DNA of 64,000 nucleotides from Acidobacteriota bacterium (GTDB taxonomy: Bacteria; Acidobacteriota; Terriglobia; Terriglobales; Acidobacteriaceae): positions 29,278 through 93,277 of the forward strand of contig JAFDVW010000003.1 of assembly GCA_018268755.1 (NCBI GenBank), written 5' to 3'. Below are positions 33,074 to 41,700 of the stretch, piece by piece (within the stretch, counting starts at the first letter, position 1; every line of letters begins with the position of its first letter). Position numbers and translations under genes: made by a program. Below the pieces are notes generated by a model, which searched no databases, had not been told where the DNA came from, and saw nothing but the letters and a program-made list of their open reading frames with translations.

Positions 33074-33687
33074 TTCATATTCTGCATGACAGCCACGCTG
33101 GTCAATTGCGAGGTGGCGGCGTAGTTGGCGCTGGGTTCCAGCAAGCGTATGGCCTTATTGAATTGCCATTGATAAGGGTACTGCAACGTGATCTGGGTGG
33201 CCTCAATGGTATAAGGCAAATTGGAAAAGGGCGCGCTCAAGTTGGTGGTGTAGGTAAAGCCGCGGTTAATGGTCAGACGCAGGGCGCCGGCGCATCCCGT
33301 GTTGGCGCTGAAAGTCCAGGTGGTGAGCCCGGTCTGCGTGGCATTGGCCGAATCCAGGCCACAACGGGGCACATTGCTGGATTGCAGGCTATTGGCTACG
33401 GCGTCGCGCAGGGAACAAATCGAGGCCGGCCCATTGCACAGCGGCGAAGTCGTGGAGAGGTCGTTGGTGACCTGGTTGGCCGCCACCCGGGCCGCTTCCT
33501 GGGTGGCTGTACCCAGCTTCTGCTTGAGGGTGAAGGCGGTGCCGAAGTCGAAAATTCCCACGATAAAAACCACCAGCAGCGGCAGGGAAACGGCGAATTC
33601 GGCGATCTGCGAGGCGGCGGTATTTTCCCAGAAGGCCCGGCGGCAAAACCGGCCGAGTCTCGTCCCGGATTGCGCGTGGCGTTTCAT
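33070..33687 (-). CDS. tadE: TadE-like pseudopilin, second copy
   Basis: 205 residues from the ATG at 33687. The N-terminal membrane segment QIAEFAVSLPLLVVFIVGIF carries the conserved Glu of TadE proteins (in place of TadG's alanine-rich junction), then LKQKLGTATQEAARVAAN. Cys-containing loops follow. It overlaps the next TadE gene by one base (TGATG) and TadG by four, so translation is coupled. TadE and TadF are minor pseudopilins processed by the prepilin peptidase. Confidence 0.8.
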   Translation of the reverse strand: MKRHAQSGTRLGRFCRRAFWENTAASQIAEFAVSLPLLVVFIVGIFDFGTAFTLKQKLGTATQEAARVAANQVTNDLSTTSPLCNGPASICSLRDAVANSLQSSNVPRCGLDSANATQTGLTTWTFSANTGCAGALRLTINRGFTYTTNLSAPFSNLPYTIEATQITLQYPYQWQFNKAIRLLEPSANYAATSQLTSVAVMQNMN

Positions 33688-34217
33688 CAGTACTCCGCCC
33701 GCAATTCGGCCGACGCCGGAATCTGAATGAGTTGCAAGTTGAGGGAAGTGAACGGGAAATAAAACTGATAGGGATAGCGAAAGCTGACCATGACCCCGCA
33801 TTCAGGGGTAGGGTTCGAGGTGGAATTCAGGCGGACCCCCTGGCACACGCGGACGTTCCCGCTCGAGGAGCAGGCGGGAACCGGCGTGATCCCGGCGCAC
33901 AAGGTAGGATTGGGCGTCGCGGGAGGGTTAATTTGCGCGGGATCCAGTTTCGAGGCCTGCAGAACTTCGCCGATGCGAGTGGAGACGTCCGACGCGGCGG
34001 GGGCGGCATTGCCGCAGCTGGCGCAACTGGAAGCGGCCGCCACCCGGGCGCCCTCGCGGGCTGCCTCGGTCACGGTCGCGTAAATATTATAGGCGCGTCC
34101 AAACCAGAAGATCCCGATCAGCAAGGTGAACACGAGGGGAAGCACCAGCGCGGCTTCGGCAATCTCCGTGCCTTCCTGAGCGCGCAATCTTCCCGCGAAT
34201 TGGTTCCAGCCTGACAT
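33687..34217 (-). CDS. tadE: TadE-like pseudopilin, first copy
   Basis: 176 residues from the ATG at 34217, preceded by AAGAGGACC. The membrane helix EIAEAALVLPLVFTLLIGIF and the following NIYATVTEAAREGARVAAAS match the TadE N-terminus (Glu at the usual place). It lies 7 nt after the prepilin peptidase gene and overlaps the second TadE by one base. The two paralogues share the helix but little else by eye. Confidence 0.83.
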   Translation of the reverse strand: MSGWNQFAGRLRAQEGTEIAEAALVLPLVFTLLIGIFWFGRAYNIYATVTEAAREGARVAAASSCASCGNAAPAASDVSTRIGEVLQASKLDPAQINPPATPNPTLCAGITPVPACSSSGNVRVCQGVRLNSTSNPTPECGVMVSFRYPYQFYFPFTSLNLQLIQIPASAELRAEY

Positions 34218-34224
34218 GGTCCTC

Positions 34225-34755
34225 TTAAAGGGTCCCACCGATCTGCATGGCGGTATAAAGCACGGTCGCCGCCGCGACGGCCACGCCAAAGGGCACCTTG
34301 GCGGCCCGCGGATTGTCCAGCGAAACTTCCGGTCCGGGCAGGTGCAGGGTAAACAGACTGGCCAGCATACGGCCGATATTTCGCACGGTCTGCCCGATCC
34401 GCCGCTGGTGAACAATCAAGGCCACGGCCATCACTCCAGCAATCATGATTGCGCCGAACAGGACGGTGAGCAAGCGATGCGGTCCCAGCCAGGCCCCCAG
34501 CGCTCCCACCAGCTTCCAGTCGCCCGCGCCCAGGCTGCGTAGTAACACCAAGGGCAAAAGCAGGCCTAGTCCCAGGGCGATTCCCAGCAGAGACTCCCGG
34601 GCCCCCGGCCAGCCCTCGAATGCCGTCCTCACTACCAATCCTAAGAGGAGGGAAGGCATGGTCAGCCAATTGGGAATGCGGCGGGAGCGGAGGTCAGTCC
34701 ATCCGGCGACCAGGGCCAAGCAGGTCCCCAGCATCCACAGATTGCCCCTTACCAT
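34225..34755 (-). CDS. cpaA: Prepilin peptidase, A24 family (CpaA/TadV-like)
   Basis: 176 residues with about five membrane segments. The aspartate motifs are GWTDLRSRRIPNWL (first Asp) and SLGAGDWKLVGALGAWLG (the GxGDxKL motif), and PFGVAVAAA is typical of the C-terminal end. It lacks the N-terminal Cys-rich methylase domain, as usual for Tad peptidases. It is expected to cleave the TadE/TadF/Flp prepilins. First gene of the four-gene cluster; its start and promoter are not clearly marked. Confidence 0.88.
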   Translation of the reverse strand: MVRGNLWMLGTCLALVAGWTDLRSRRIPNWLTMPSLLLGLVVRTAFEGWPGARESLLGIALGLGLLLPLVLLRSLGAGDWKLVGALGAWLGPHRLLTVLFGAIMIAGVMAVALIVHQRRIGQTVRNIGRMLASLFTLHLPGPEVSLDNPRAAKVPFGVAVAAATVLYTAMQIGGTL

Positions 34756-35053
34756 GCCTGCGCCACGCCCCTCTGGGCCGCAGCGCGAATCCTAGCCTCT
34801 GATTGGTCTGGAAATAAGTGCATTTCTGGCTCCGGTCGGGAGGACAAGCATCCGCGCGGCTCTGCGCGGATTGTCACACAGGGAGGGGGGCAAGTCAACG
34901 CCCCCTTTTGTTCGTATCTGCAAGGTAAATAAATGAAATCAATAGACTTGCGAATGCGAAAGGGCTGGCCGGGTCGGGGAGAAGCGAACCGAGCCGGAAG
35001 CAAAGAGAAAGGCCCGGCCTACAGCCGGGCCTCTGGCAAAAAGAATCGAAGGT
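34756..35053. other. Intergenic region between tad cluster and ctpA
   Basis: About 300 nt with no gene. ATCCGCGC/GCGCGGAT (34850-34871) forms an 8-bp hairpin in the presumed tad leader. The 3' end holds the ctpA terminator at 35003-35032. Confidence 0.5.
35003..35032 (-). terminator. Terminator of the ctpA-like gene
   Basis: On the minus strand AGGCCCGGC/GCCGGGCCT, 9 bp with a 5-nt loop (35010-35032), is followed by TTCTCTTT. Confidence 0.75.
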
Positions 35054-36649
35054 TTAACGAGTCACGCTGTGGGGCGCGGTGCGTTCGGCTACCACGCGTT
35101 TGGCGTTGTCCGCCAGTTGCTTGGCTTGAGGAAGCAGTTCCAGAGCCTTTTGCACCTGGGGATCGGCATTGGCCCGCACTTTCAGGCCTTCGTCCTGGCC
35201 ATAGACATCGACAAAGACTTCGCTCTTAATGCTGGAGCGCACCCAATCGTTGTTCTGCACCAGGTCGGCTTCGGTATAGGGGACCTTTTCGTCTTCCAGG
35301 AATTTGCGGAACTCCTGCAGCACCGTGTCGTCGACCTCAAAAGACTTGCTGGGATGGTGGTTGATGATGTAACGCTTGGCGAAATTGAAGAATGCGTAAT
35401 GCTGCAGCAGCGTTTCCTGAAAGTGATTGCTCTTGACCGGATCGATCTTGACGTCGGGGGTAATGCCGCCGCCACCATAGACCGTGCGTCCGCTGTCGGT
35501 CAGCTTCACTTCGCGGCTGCTGCTGCTCTCCTCGGCATCGCGCTTGAAGTAGTAGTCGTAAAGCGAGACGTTGGCGTAATCGCGCTGAATCAGGCGTCCG
35601 CTCGGGGTGTAGTAATGCGCGGTGGTCAGGGCCAGCCCGGTGTTCTCGGAAAGCGGATAGACGGTCTGCACCAGGCCTTTGCCGAAGGTGGTCTCCCCCA
35701 CGATGAGGCCGCGATCATGGTCCTGGATGGCCCCGGCGACAATTTCCGCCGCCGACGCGGTCCCGCGATTGACCAACACCACGATGGGATAGTCCTTGCC
35801 CCCGTTGCCATGGCTGGCCACATAGCGCTTTTCCGGCGAGTTGCGGCCATGGTGGGAAACAATCAGCTGGCCTTTCTTCAGGAACTTGTCGGCCACGCCC
35901 ACGCCTTCGCTCAATAAGCCGCCGGGATTCTGGCGCAGGTCGAGGACCAGGCCTTTAATGTCGCCCATCTCATCCAGGGCATCGGAGACTTCCCGTTCGG
36001 TGGTCTCGCTGAAGCCATTGATGTGCAGGTAGCCGATGTCGGGGCGGATCATGAAATGCAAATCCACGCTGTTGCGCGGGATTTCGTCGCGCACCACGGC
36101 AAACTCCAGCGGCTTTTCTGAGCCTTCGCGGAGAATGGTGATGTGCACGGTGGTGCCCTTGGGGCCCTTGAGGAGATCGGCCACGTCGGTGGTGCTCATG
36201 TTGTCGGTGGACTTGCCATCGACCGCGACAATGATGTCGCCGGGATGAATGCCGGCGCGATAGGCCGGAGTGCCGACAAAGGGAGCGATGACGATGACCT
36301 TATTGTTGCGCGGGCCGACCGTCATGCCCACCCCGTAGTACTTGCCGCGCTGGTCTTCGCGCAGGCCGGCGTAGGCTTTGGGATCGAAGAAATTGGAGTG
36401 CGGGTCGAGCACGTGCAGCATGCCCGGGATGGCCCCGTTATAGATGGCCTTGTCGGGATTGACCGGCTCGGCGTAGTTCTGCTCGACGATGTCGTAAACC
36501 TGGGTAAATTGTTTCAGGCTGTCGCGGACATCGGCGTCCCCCCCTGACGCCAGCGCCGGCGTGCGCTGGGCATAGAGCAGGCCGAGAAGGCCGCAAGTCA
36601 GTAGGATGACAATGACAAAGAAGAAAGAGCGACGAGAACTACCGGGCAT
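35054..36649 (-). CDS. ctpA: C-terminal processing peptidase, S41 family
   Basis: 531 residues from the ATG at 36649, preceded by GAAGGAA at good spacing; an upstream in-frame start at 36694 would put 15 odd residues before the signal. An N-terminal anchor or signal (FFFVIVILLTCGLLGLLY) comes first. The PDZ domain (about 110-190) includes YGVGMTVGP and AYRAGIHPGDIIVAVDG. The catalytic core holds the Ser in NRGTASAAEIVAGAIQDHD and the Lys in GETTFGKGLVQTVYPL. It is expected to trim C-termini of envelope proteins. Confidence 0.92.
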   Translation of the reverse strand: MPGSSRRSFFFVIVILLTCGLLGLLYAQRTPALASGGDADVRDSLKQFTQVYDIVEQNYAEPVNPDKAIYNGAIPGMLHVLDPHSNFFDPKAYAGLREDQRGKYYGVGMTVGPRNNKVIVIAPFVGTPAYRAGIHPGDIIVAVDGKSTDNMSTTDVADLLKGPKGTTVHITILREGSEKPLEFAVVRDEIPRNSVDLHFMIRPDIGYLHINGFSETTEREVSDALDEMGDIKGLVLDLRQNPGGLLSEGVGVADKFLKKGQLIVSHHGRNSPEKRYVASHGNGGKDYPIVVLVNRGTASAAEIVAGAIQDHDRGLIVGETTFGKGLVQTVYPLSENTGLALTTAHYYTPSGRLIQRDYANVSLYDYYFKRDAEESSSSREVKLTDSGRTVYGGGGITPDVKIDPVKSNHFQETLLQHYAFFNFAKRYIINHHPSKSFEVDDTVLQEFRKFLEDEKVPYTEADLVQNNDWVRSSIKSEVFVDVYGQDEGLKVRANADPQVQKALELLPQAKQLADNAKRVVAERTAPHSVTR

Positions 36650-36900
36650 CTTGGATTCCTTCGGTTCGGGGACAGGCACACCCCGTATGACCACCCTTCA
36701 GCGCAGTATAGCACGCAAAAAAGGCTCTTTTTAGAGACGCCGGGGTAGCCCAAAGGTTACCATCGGTCGCCCATTCCATTAGAAGATAATTACCCCGGCC
36801 GGGATGCAAAGGAATCTGGCTGGGGCGGGGAGAGGGGAGGCAACCTGCGCCCCGTGGGGACGAATCTCAGATCGGATTGCTGCCAAACCGTTTTGGGCAG

Positions 36901-36906
36901 TATGAT
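36901..36906 (+). promoter_or_regulatory. -10 box of tatA, leaderless type
   Basis: TATGAT with 7 nt to the ATG at 36914; TTGCTG lies 18 nt further upstream as a weak -35. It supports the 36914 start over ATGs at 36902 and 36905, which fall inside the box. Confidence 0.4.
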
Positions 36907-36913
36907 GAGGACT

Positions 36914-37252
36914 ATGAATTTGGGTTTCCCGGAGATGATATTTCTCTTCTTGCTGGCCCTGATTATTTTTGGGCCCAAGAAGATGCCCGAGATCGGGCGG
37001 CAGATTGGGCGGGCGCTGAATGAGTTCAAGCGCGCCTCCAATGAGTTCAAGGCCCAGATCGAGACTGAAATTAACAACCTTGAGGTGGAGACCAAGAACC
37101 AGATCCTGCCCCCTGCGACGCCTCCGGTAGGGACAGTGTCCTCTGGCGTGGAACGGCCTGAGTTGCCGGCCGCGCCCCCTGAGGTAGTGCCAGCCCATAG
37201 CGTATCCGAGAGCGCTCCCATAACTTCTATTTCCAAGACTGCCGATGCCTGA
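36914..37252 (+). CDS. tatA: Twin-arginine translocase TatA/TatB-type subunit
   Basis: 112 residues. It opens NLGFPEMIFLFLLALIIFGP, the single membrane helix, followed by KKMPEIGRQIGRALNEFKRA, the amphipathic helix. The FGPKKMPEIGR hinge is the family signature. The tail (about 50-112) is long, acidic then Pro/Val-rich, closer to TatB than to small TatA. It could serve as TatA, TatB or both, as no other such gene is here. It overlaps tatC by 8 nt. Confidence 0.88.
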   Translation: MNLGFPEMIFLFLLALIIFGPKKMPEIGRQIGRALNEFKRASNEFKAQIETEINNLEVETKNQILPPATPPVGTVSSGVERPELPAAPPEVVPAHSVSESAPITSISKTADA

Positions 37253-38051
37253 AATCGCTGCTGAAGCCCCACCCGACGAGCCATCGCGCGATGCGATGCC
37301 TACCATGAGCTTCCTCGAACATCTCGAGGAACTGCGCAAGCGCCTCATTTATTCCATTCTTTCCGTGCTGGTGGGTTTTCTGCTGTGTTGGCGTTATGCG
37401 GAAAACATCTTTGGGCTGATGCAACAGCCCATCATGGAAGCGCTGAAGCGCAATGGGCTGGGCGAGAAACTGGTCTACCTGAACCCCACCGAACCCTTCA
37501 ACCTGTATCTGAAGATTGGTCTGATGGCGGGTGTATTTGTGGCCTCGCCCTTCGTGCTCTATCAGATCTGGTTGTTCATTTCGCCGGGGCTTTACCGGAA
37601 CGAGAAACGCTATGTGTTTCCGTTCATGTTCTCGACGATATTCCTCTTTCTGGCGGGCGGTTTTTTTGGCTACAAAATCGTCTATCCCGCCGCCCTCGAT
37701 TTCCTGATCGGCTACGGCAAGCAGTTCCAGCCCATGATCACGATCGGCGAGTACACCGATCTGTTTCTCACCGTGATTCTGGGATTGGGCGTGGTGTTTG
37801 AGCTGCCCATCGTGGTCTTTTTCCTGGCCTTGATGGGGGTAGTGAACGCGGGCTGGATGTGGAGAAACATCCGCTATTCCATTCTAGTGATCTTCATCAT
37901 CGCCGCCATTTTGACGCCGACCACGGACATTCTGAATATGTGCGTGTTTGCCGCTCCCATGGTGGCGCTCTATATCCTGAGTATCGGGATCGCCTGGTTC
38001 GTGCATCCTAAACAACGCCGGGCCCGGAAAGATAAACAGGACAAGAATTAA
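37245..38051 (+). CDS. tatC: Twin-arginine translocase subunit TatC
   Basis: 268 residues with six membrane segments. The N-terminal MSFLEHLEELRKRLI is the signature that recognises the twin-arginine signal, including the conserved Glu residues. Further marks are PLFVASPFVLYQIWLFISPGLY-type periplasmic/TM segments and the last helix before the KQRRARKDKQDKN basic tail. ATG 37245 lies inside the end of tatA, so the two are coupled. The M28 peptidase gene starts 13 nt after the stop. Confidence 0.93.
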   Translation: MPEIAAEAPPDEPSRDAMPTMSFLEHLEELRKRLIYSILSVLVGFLLCWRYAENIFGLMQQPIMEALKRNGLGEKLVYLNPTEPFNLYLKIGLMAGVFVASPFVLYQIWLFISPGLYRNEKRYVFPFMFSTIFLFLAGGFFGYKIVYPAALDFLIGYGKQFQPMITIGEYTDLFLTVILGLGVVFELPIVVFFLALMGVVNAGWMWRNIRYSILVIFIIAAILTPTTDILNMCVFAAPMVALYILSIGIAWFVHPKQRRARKDKQDKN

Positions 38052-38063
38052 AGGCCAGGGAAC

Positions 38064-39071
38064 ATGAGCATGCAAAGAGGCGTGAAACAGCCGCGCCGCC
38101 CGGCTGGGCGCAGATGGCTGGCGGTTGCCTGGATGGTGTTGCCCTGGCTTTTGGCCTGTAGTTCGCAGAAGCCGCTGGAGGCCCAGCCCAACCTGGCCCC
38201 CCCGGCAGCTTCGCTTGTAGCTGCTGCCGTTCCCTCCGAAACCGCGCCACCGGCCTTTGATGCCACGCGCGCCATGCGCTATACCCGCGAAGTGGTGGCG
38301 TTTGGGCCGCGGCCCATTGGCAGCAAAGCCCACCAGAAACTCGAACAATACATCTATGCTCACCTGAAGGGCGTGGCGGTGAGCGACGATCTCTTCATGG
38401 CGGACACCCCGGCGGGCAAGTTGCCGGTGCGTAATATCATCGCCAAATTTCCCGGCAAGAAAGACGGCATTATTGTCATCGCCGGGCATTACGACACCAA
38501 TTACCCCTTGCGCGACACGGGGTATGTGGGCGCGAATGACGGCGGTTCCTCCACCGCGCTGCTGCTGGAGCTGGCCAATCAGTTGCGCGATAAGCCTCGC
38601 GAGGGGTACAGCGTGTGGCTGGTGTGGACGGACGGCGAAGAGGCGGTGCGGCAGTGGAGCGAAAACGACAGCCTCTACGGCACGCGCCATCTGGCCGCGG
38701 TCTGGGACAAGGATGGCACCGCGAAGAAGATCAAGGCACTGCTGGTCGAGGACATGATCGGCGACGCCGACCTGAACATTGAACGCGAAGTGCAATCCAC
38801 CTCCTGGTTAATGGACCTGGTGTTGCAAGCGGCGACCGCCCTGGGCTATCAATCCCATTTTTATGCGCGCTCCATCGCGGTCCAGGATGACCACCTGCCG
38901 TTCTTGAAATATGGCATCCCGGCCGCGGACCTGATTGACCTGGATTACGGCTATGGCAACGTCTTCCACCACACGCCCCAGGACACGCTGGATAAACTCA
39001 GCCCCAAGAGCCTGGAGATCGTGGGCAGCGTACTCCTGGAGACGGTGCGGCTGGTGGATCTGAGGAAGTAG
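38064..39071 (+). CDS. M28-family metallopeptidase lipoprotein (glutaminyl cyclase-like)
   Basis: 335 residues. A lipoprotein signal (AVAWMVLPWLLAC) is followed by a Pro/Ala spacer. The zinc peptidase fold has IVIAGHYDTNYPL and VGANDGGSSTALLLELA (first ligands and bridging Asp). VWLVWTDGEEA carries the catalytic Glu pair, DDHLPFLKYGIPAADLIDLD another ligand, and YGNVFHHTPQDTLDK the last His. The arrangement is like bacterial/animal glutaminyl-peptide cyclotransferases within M28. Preference between cyclase and aminopeptidase is not decidable by eye. It follows tatC by 13 nt. Confidence 0.85.
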   Translation: MSMQRGVKQPRRPAGRRWLAVAWMVLPWLLACSSQKPLEAQPNLAPPAASLVAAAVPSETAPPAFDATRAMRYTREVVAFGPRPIGSKAHQKLEQYIYAHLKGVAVSDDLFMADTPAGKLPVRNIIAKFPGKKDGIIVIAGHYDTNYPLRDTGYVGANDGGSSTALLLELANQLRDKPREGYSVWLVWTDGEEAVRQWSENDSLYGTRHLAAVWDKDGTAKKIKALLVEDMIGDADLNIEREVQSTSWLMDLVLQAATALGYQSHFYARSIAVQDDHLPFLKYGIPAADLIDLDYGYGNVFHHTPQDTLDKLSPKSLEIVGSVLLETVRLVDLRK

Positions 39072-39171
39072 TTTAAGTTAGCGTCATAATGTTGATGACT
39101 GGTGCCCCCACAATACTAGAATTTGGCAAGGATATGCTCCGTCTAGCGCAGAGAAATTACCGGAGAAATAA

Positions 39172-40032
39172 TTGTCATCAAATATAGGAACGTTGGAAAG
39201 TGCTCTAAAGACGCTTACAAATTGGAACTTAGGTTTACTTGTTTTTGCCGGGTTGGCTGCCCTAGCAATAGGTGTATTGTCGATACTCATTGACCGAGCA
39301 AGCACTAAATTGCTTGAAGCAAAAGAAGAACAAACGAAATTGAGAATTGCAAGTGTTGAGTCTGCTTCGCAAGAGGCTATTTCATTAGCCAAACAAGAGT
39401 CGGACGAAAAAATTGCTACTCTGAATGCTCAACTAGCATCTGCCAATATGCGGTCATTAGAATTACGGAAAGAACTAGAACGTAGTATTGCGGTTTCCAG
39501 TGCAAAACAATCTGAACTAGAAAAAGAGCAACAGAAGACTGCTGAGGCGCAGAAATCGGCGGCAGAAGCACAATTGAAATTAGATCAGTGGCTGGCAAGA
39601 AAGGTAATAGCGCGTACAGCTGAGGCCAGCGCTTTCCAAGTGCTAAAAAAGTTTCCAAAAGCAAACATTGAAGTCTTATACAAAGAAGGTGACGGTGAAG
39701 CATTTATGTATGCGCAGTCGATCTTGCAGGCATTCAAGTCCATTGGGTGGAATGTGCCTACAGTGGCAGTAGCAACAAATAAACACCCGATGGCGGGCAA
39801 TGAAAGCATCCCTATTATGGGCACTTATGTTGTGACAAGAGTTGGCGAGACCGAGGCGGATAAGGGCGGTGTCTTCCTGCCGTCAGCACCTCCGGCTGAT
39901 TTTGATCCATCTTCACGGACGATTGCGGTTATGTCCGCAGTAGGTGCTCAAACCCGCCAGATCGATGGCAGCGTCCCGGAGAATACATTCCGCATCGTAG
40001 TAGGCGAGTACCTTAAATGGTGGATACCGTAG
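39172..40032 (+). CDS. Membrane-anchored coiled-coil protein of unknown function, AT-rich
   Basis: 286 residues from a TTG with GGAG six nt upstream. One membrane helix (NLGLLVFAGLAALAIGVLSI, about 19-40) precedes a long coiled coil (about 45-145, rich in Glu, Lys, Ala, Gln). The C-terminal domain (about 150-286) has IEVLYKEGDGEAFMYAQSIL and KSIGWNVPTVAV, a pattern shared by several unstudied proteins in which such a domain follows a membrane-anchored coiled coil. Base composition contrasts sharply with its neighbours: 39301-39360 is 35 percent GC against 67 percent at 40321-40380. This suggests horizontal acquisition. No partner gene is adjacent. Confidence 0.65.
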   Translation: MSSNIGTLESALKTLTNWNLGLLVFAGLAALAIGVLSILIDRASTKLLEAKEEQTKLRIASVESASQEAISLAKQESDEKIATLNAQLASANMRSLELRKELERSIAVSSAKQSELEKEQQKTAEAQKSAAEAQLKLDQWLARKVIARTAEASAFQVLKKFPKANIEVLYKEGDGEAFMYAQSILQAFKSIGWNVPTVAVATNKHPMAGNESIPIMGTYVVTRVGETEADKGGVFLPSAPPADFDPSSRTIAVMSAVGAQTRQIDGSVPENTFRIVVGEYLKWWIP

Positions 40033-40096
40033 GGTTTGAGGCTGAAATCACCATTCAGGAAGTTTGAACTGAACTACGATCCTCGCCCGTTCCCAC

Positions 40097-40125
40097 TTTT
40101 CATTTTCTCGTTTTTCGTTTCTAAT
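40097..40125 (+). promoter_or_regulatory. Promoter of the second M28 peptidase, leaderless type
   Basis: TTTTCA (40097-40102) and TCTAAT (40120-40125) are 17 nt apart, with 8 nt to the ATG at 40134. Best -35/-10 pair among the leaderless-type promoters here. Confidence 0.45.
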
Positions 40126-40133
40126 CTCGCCGT

Positions 40134-41594
40134 ATGCGAAAACCATCTCTCGCCTGTCTTGCCGCCTTTACCCTTGTTCTAGCCGCCTATGCCCAGTCGC
40201 CCGTGGATCAGGTGATTGCAGAAGCGCTCAAGCCTTCCGCGCTGGAGACAAATCTCCAGGTGCTCACTGACCAGGTGGGCGGGAGGGTGCCGGGGACCCC
40301 CGCCATGCAAAAGGCAGTGGAGTGGGGTGTGGCGGCCTTCAAGGCCGCGGGCGCGGACAGCGTGCATACGGAGGATTTCAGCATCCAGTCTTCCTGGACG
40401 GAAGGCGCCACCGATCTGGACATCGTGGCGCCGGAGGGTTTCCGCACCCGCGTGGTATCGATCGCCTGGGCGCCGGCTTTGCTTTCGCACCAGCGCGTGC
40501 CCGTGGTGGACGTGGGCTACGGCACCGTAGAGGATTTTCGCAAGGCGGGCAATGTTGCGGGGACGATTCTGCTCGTCCACTCCGACGAGATGAAGGTGTG
40601 GGACGACCTGTTTGCTGAATACTTCCGGGCCCCGGGGATCATTGACCGAGCCGTGGCGGGCAAGGCGCTGGCCATTGCCTTTCAGTCCACCCGTCCACAC
40701 GATCTTTTGTATCGCCACACCAATTCCGGGGAGGGCGAGATTGACCGCATCCCGATGGTGCTGGTGGCCAGAGAGGACGCCGCCCGCATGGCGCGTCTGA
40801 TCGCCTCCGGGCAGAAGCTGCTGGCCGACATCGCCATTCACAACCACATCGGCGGGCCGATCCAGACGGCCAATGTGATTGCCGAGCTGCGCGGCAGTGA
40901 GAAGCCGGACGAGTTTGTGGTGCTGGGCGCGCACCTGGATTCCTGGGACCTGGGGACGGGCGCGCTCGACAATGGGTGCAACTCTGCGCTGGTGGTGGAT
41001 GCGCTACGCGCCATCAAGGCCACCGGCATACGCCCCAAGCGCAGTATCCGCTTCATTCTCTTTTCGGGCGAAGAACAGGGGCTGATTGGCTCGCGCCGCT
41101 ATGCGGAAGCTCACCGCAAAGAGCTGGACAACGCGGTGGGCGTGGTCATTATTGACTCGGGCATTGGGCGGGTCACCGGCTTCTCCCTGGGTGGGCGCAA
41201 GGACATGGTGGAGGCCTCCAATGCACTGGTCGCTCCGCTCAAGCAGTTCAACGCCACTACCCTGACTACGGATGCGCAGTCCGGCACCGACCACCTCGAC
41301 TTTCTCTTCGAAGGTGTGCCCACGTTTGTGGCCAACCAGGAGGAAGGCAACTATCTGCTGAACTATCACGCGATGTCCGACACCTTCGATAAAGTGGATC
41401 TCAAGCAACTCAAGATCCATGTGGCGGAATTGACCGCTCTGAGTTTCGGACTGGCGGAGGCCGGGCGTCCCGGGCCGCGCCTCTCCCGCCCGCAAATCGA
41501 GAAGACCCTGCACGAAAGCGGACTCGATGAGCAGATGAAAAGCTTTGGGATGTGGGATGATTGGGTGAAGGGGAAACGCGGACGGAGCGAATAA
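40134..41594 (+). CDS. Secreted M28-family peptidase (carboxypeptidase Q-like)
   Basis: 486 residues. A signal peptide (ACLAAFTLVLAAYAQ) is followed by a peptidase domain interrupted by a PA-like insert (about 130-230). The zinc and catalytic motifs are VLGAHLDSWDLGTGALDNGCN, FILFSGEEQGLIGSRRYAE (Glu base and ligand), IIDSGIG and NLL-YHAMSDTFDKV (last His). The layout resembles mammalian plasma glutamate carboxypeptidase/CPQ, which cleaves dipeptides. It is unrelated in close sequence to the lipoprotein M28 gene before the AT-rich insert. Confidence 0.88.
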   Translation: MRKPSLACLAAFTLVLAAYAQSPVDQVIAEALKPSALETNLQVLTDQVGGRVPGTPAMQKAVEWGVAAFKAAGADSVHTEDFSIQSSWTEGATDLDIVAPEGFRTRVVSIAWAPALLSHQRVPVVDVGYGTVEDFRKAGNVAGTILLVHSDEMKVWDDLFAEYFRAPGIIDRAVAGKALAIAFQSTRPHDLLYRHTNSGEGEIDRIPMVLVAREDAARMARLIASGQKLLADIAIHNHIGGPIQTANVIAELRGSEKPDEFVVLGAHLDSWDLGTGALDNGCNSALVVDALRAIKATGIRPKRSIRFILFSGEEQGLIGSRRYAEAHRKELDNAVGVVIIDSGIGRVTGFSLGGRKDMVEASNALVAPLKQFNATTLTTDAQSGTDHLDFLFEGVPTFVANQEEGNYLLNYHAMSDTFDKVDLKQLKIHVAELTALSFGLAEAGRPGPRLSRPQIEKTLHESGLDEQMKSFGMWDDWVKGKRGRSE

Positions 41595-41700
41595 GCCTTT
41601 AATCTTAATTTAGATATTTTGTGATCATGCTTTGCCCGGAGAGCGGTAGAGCGGGGAACCGGTTGTCGCCGGGGAGAGCAATTTCATAGGGGCGGCCTGC

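Noticed and set aside
41595..41700. yybP-ykoY manganese riboswitch before terC
   Set aside because: TerC genes often carry it, but the conserved GGGGAGUAG and downstream core could not be matched; only an unspecific hairpin is present.
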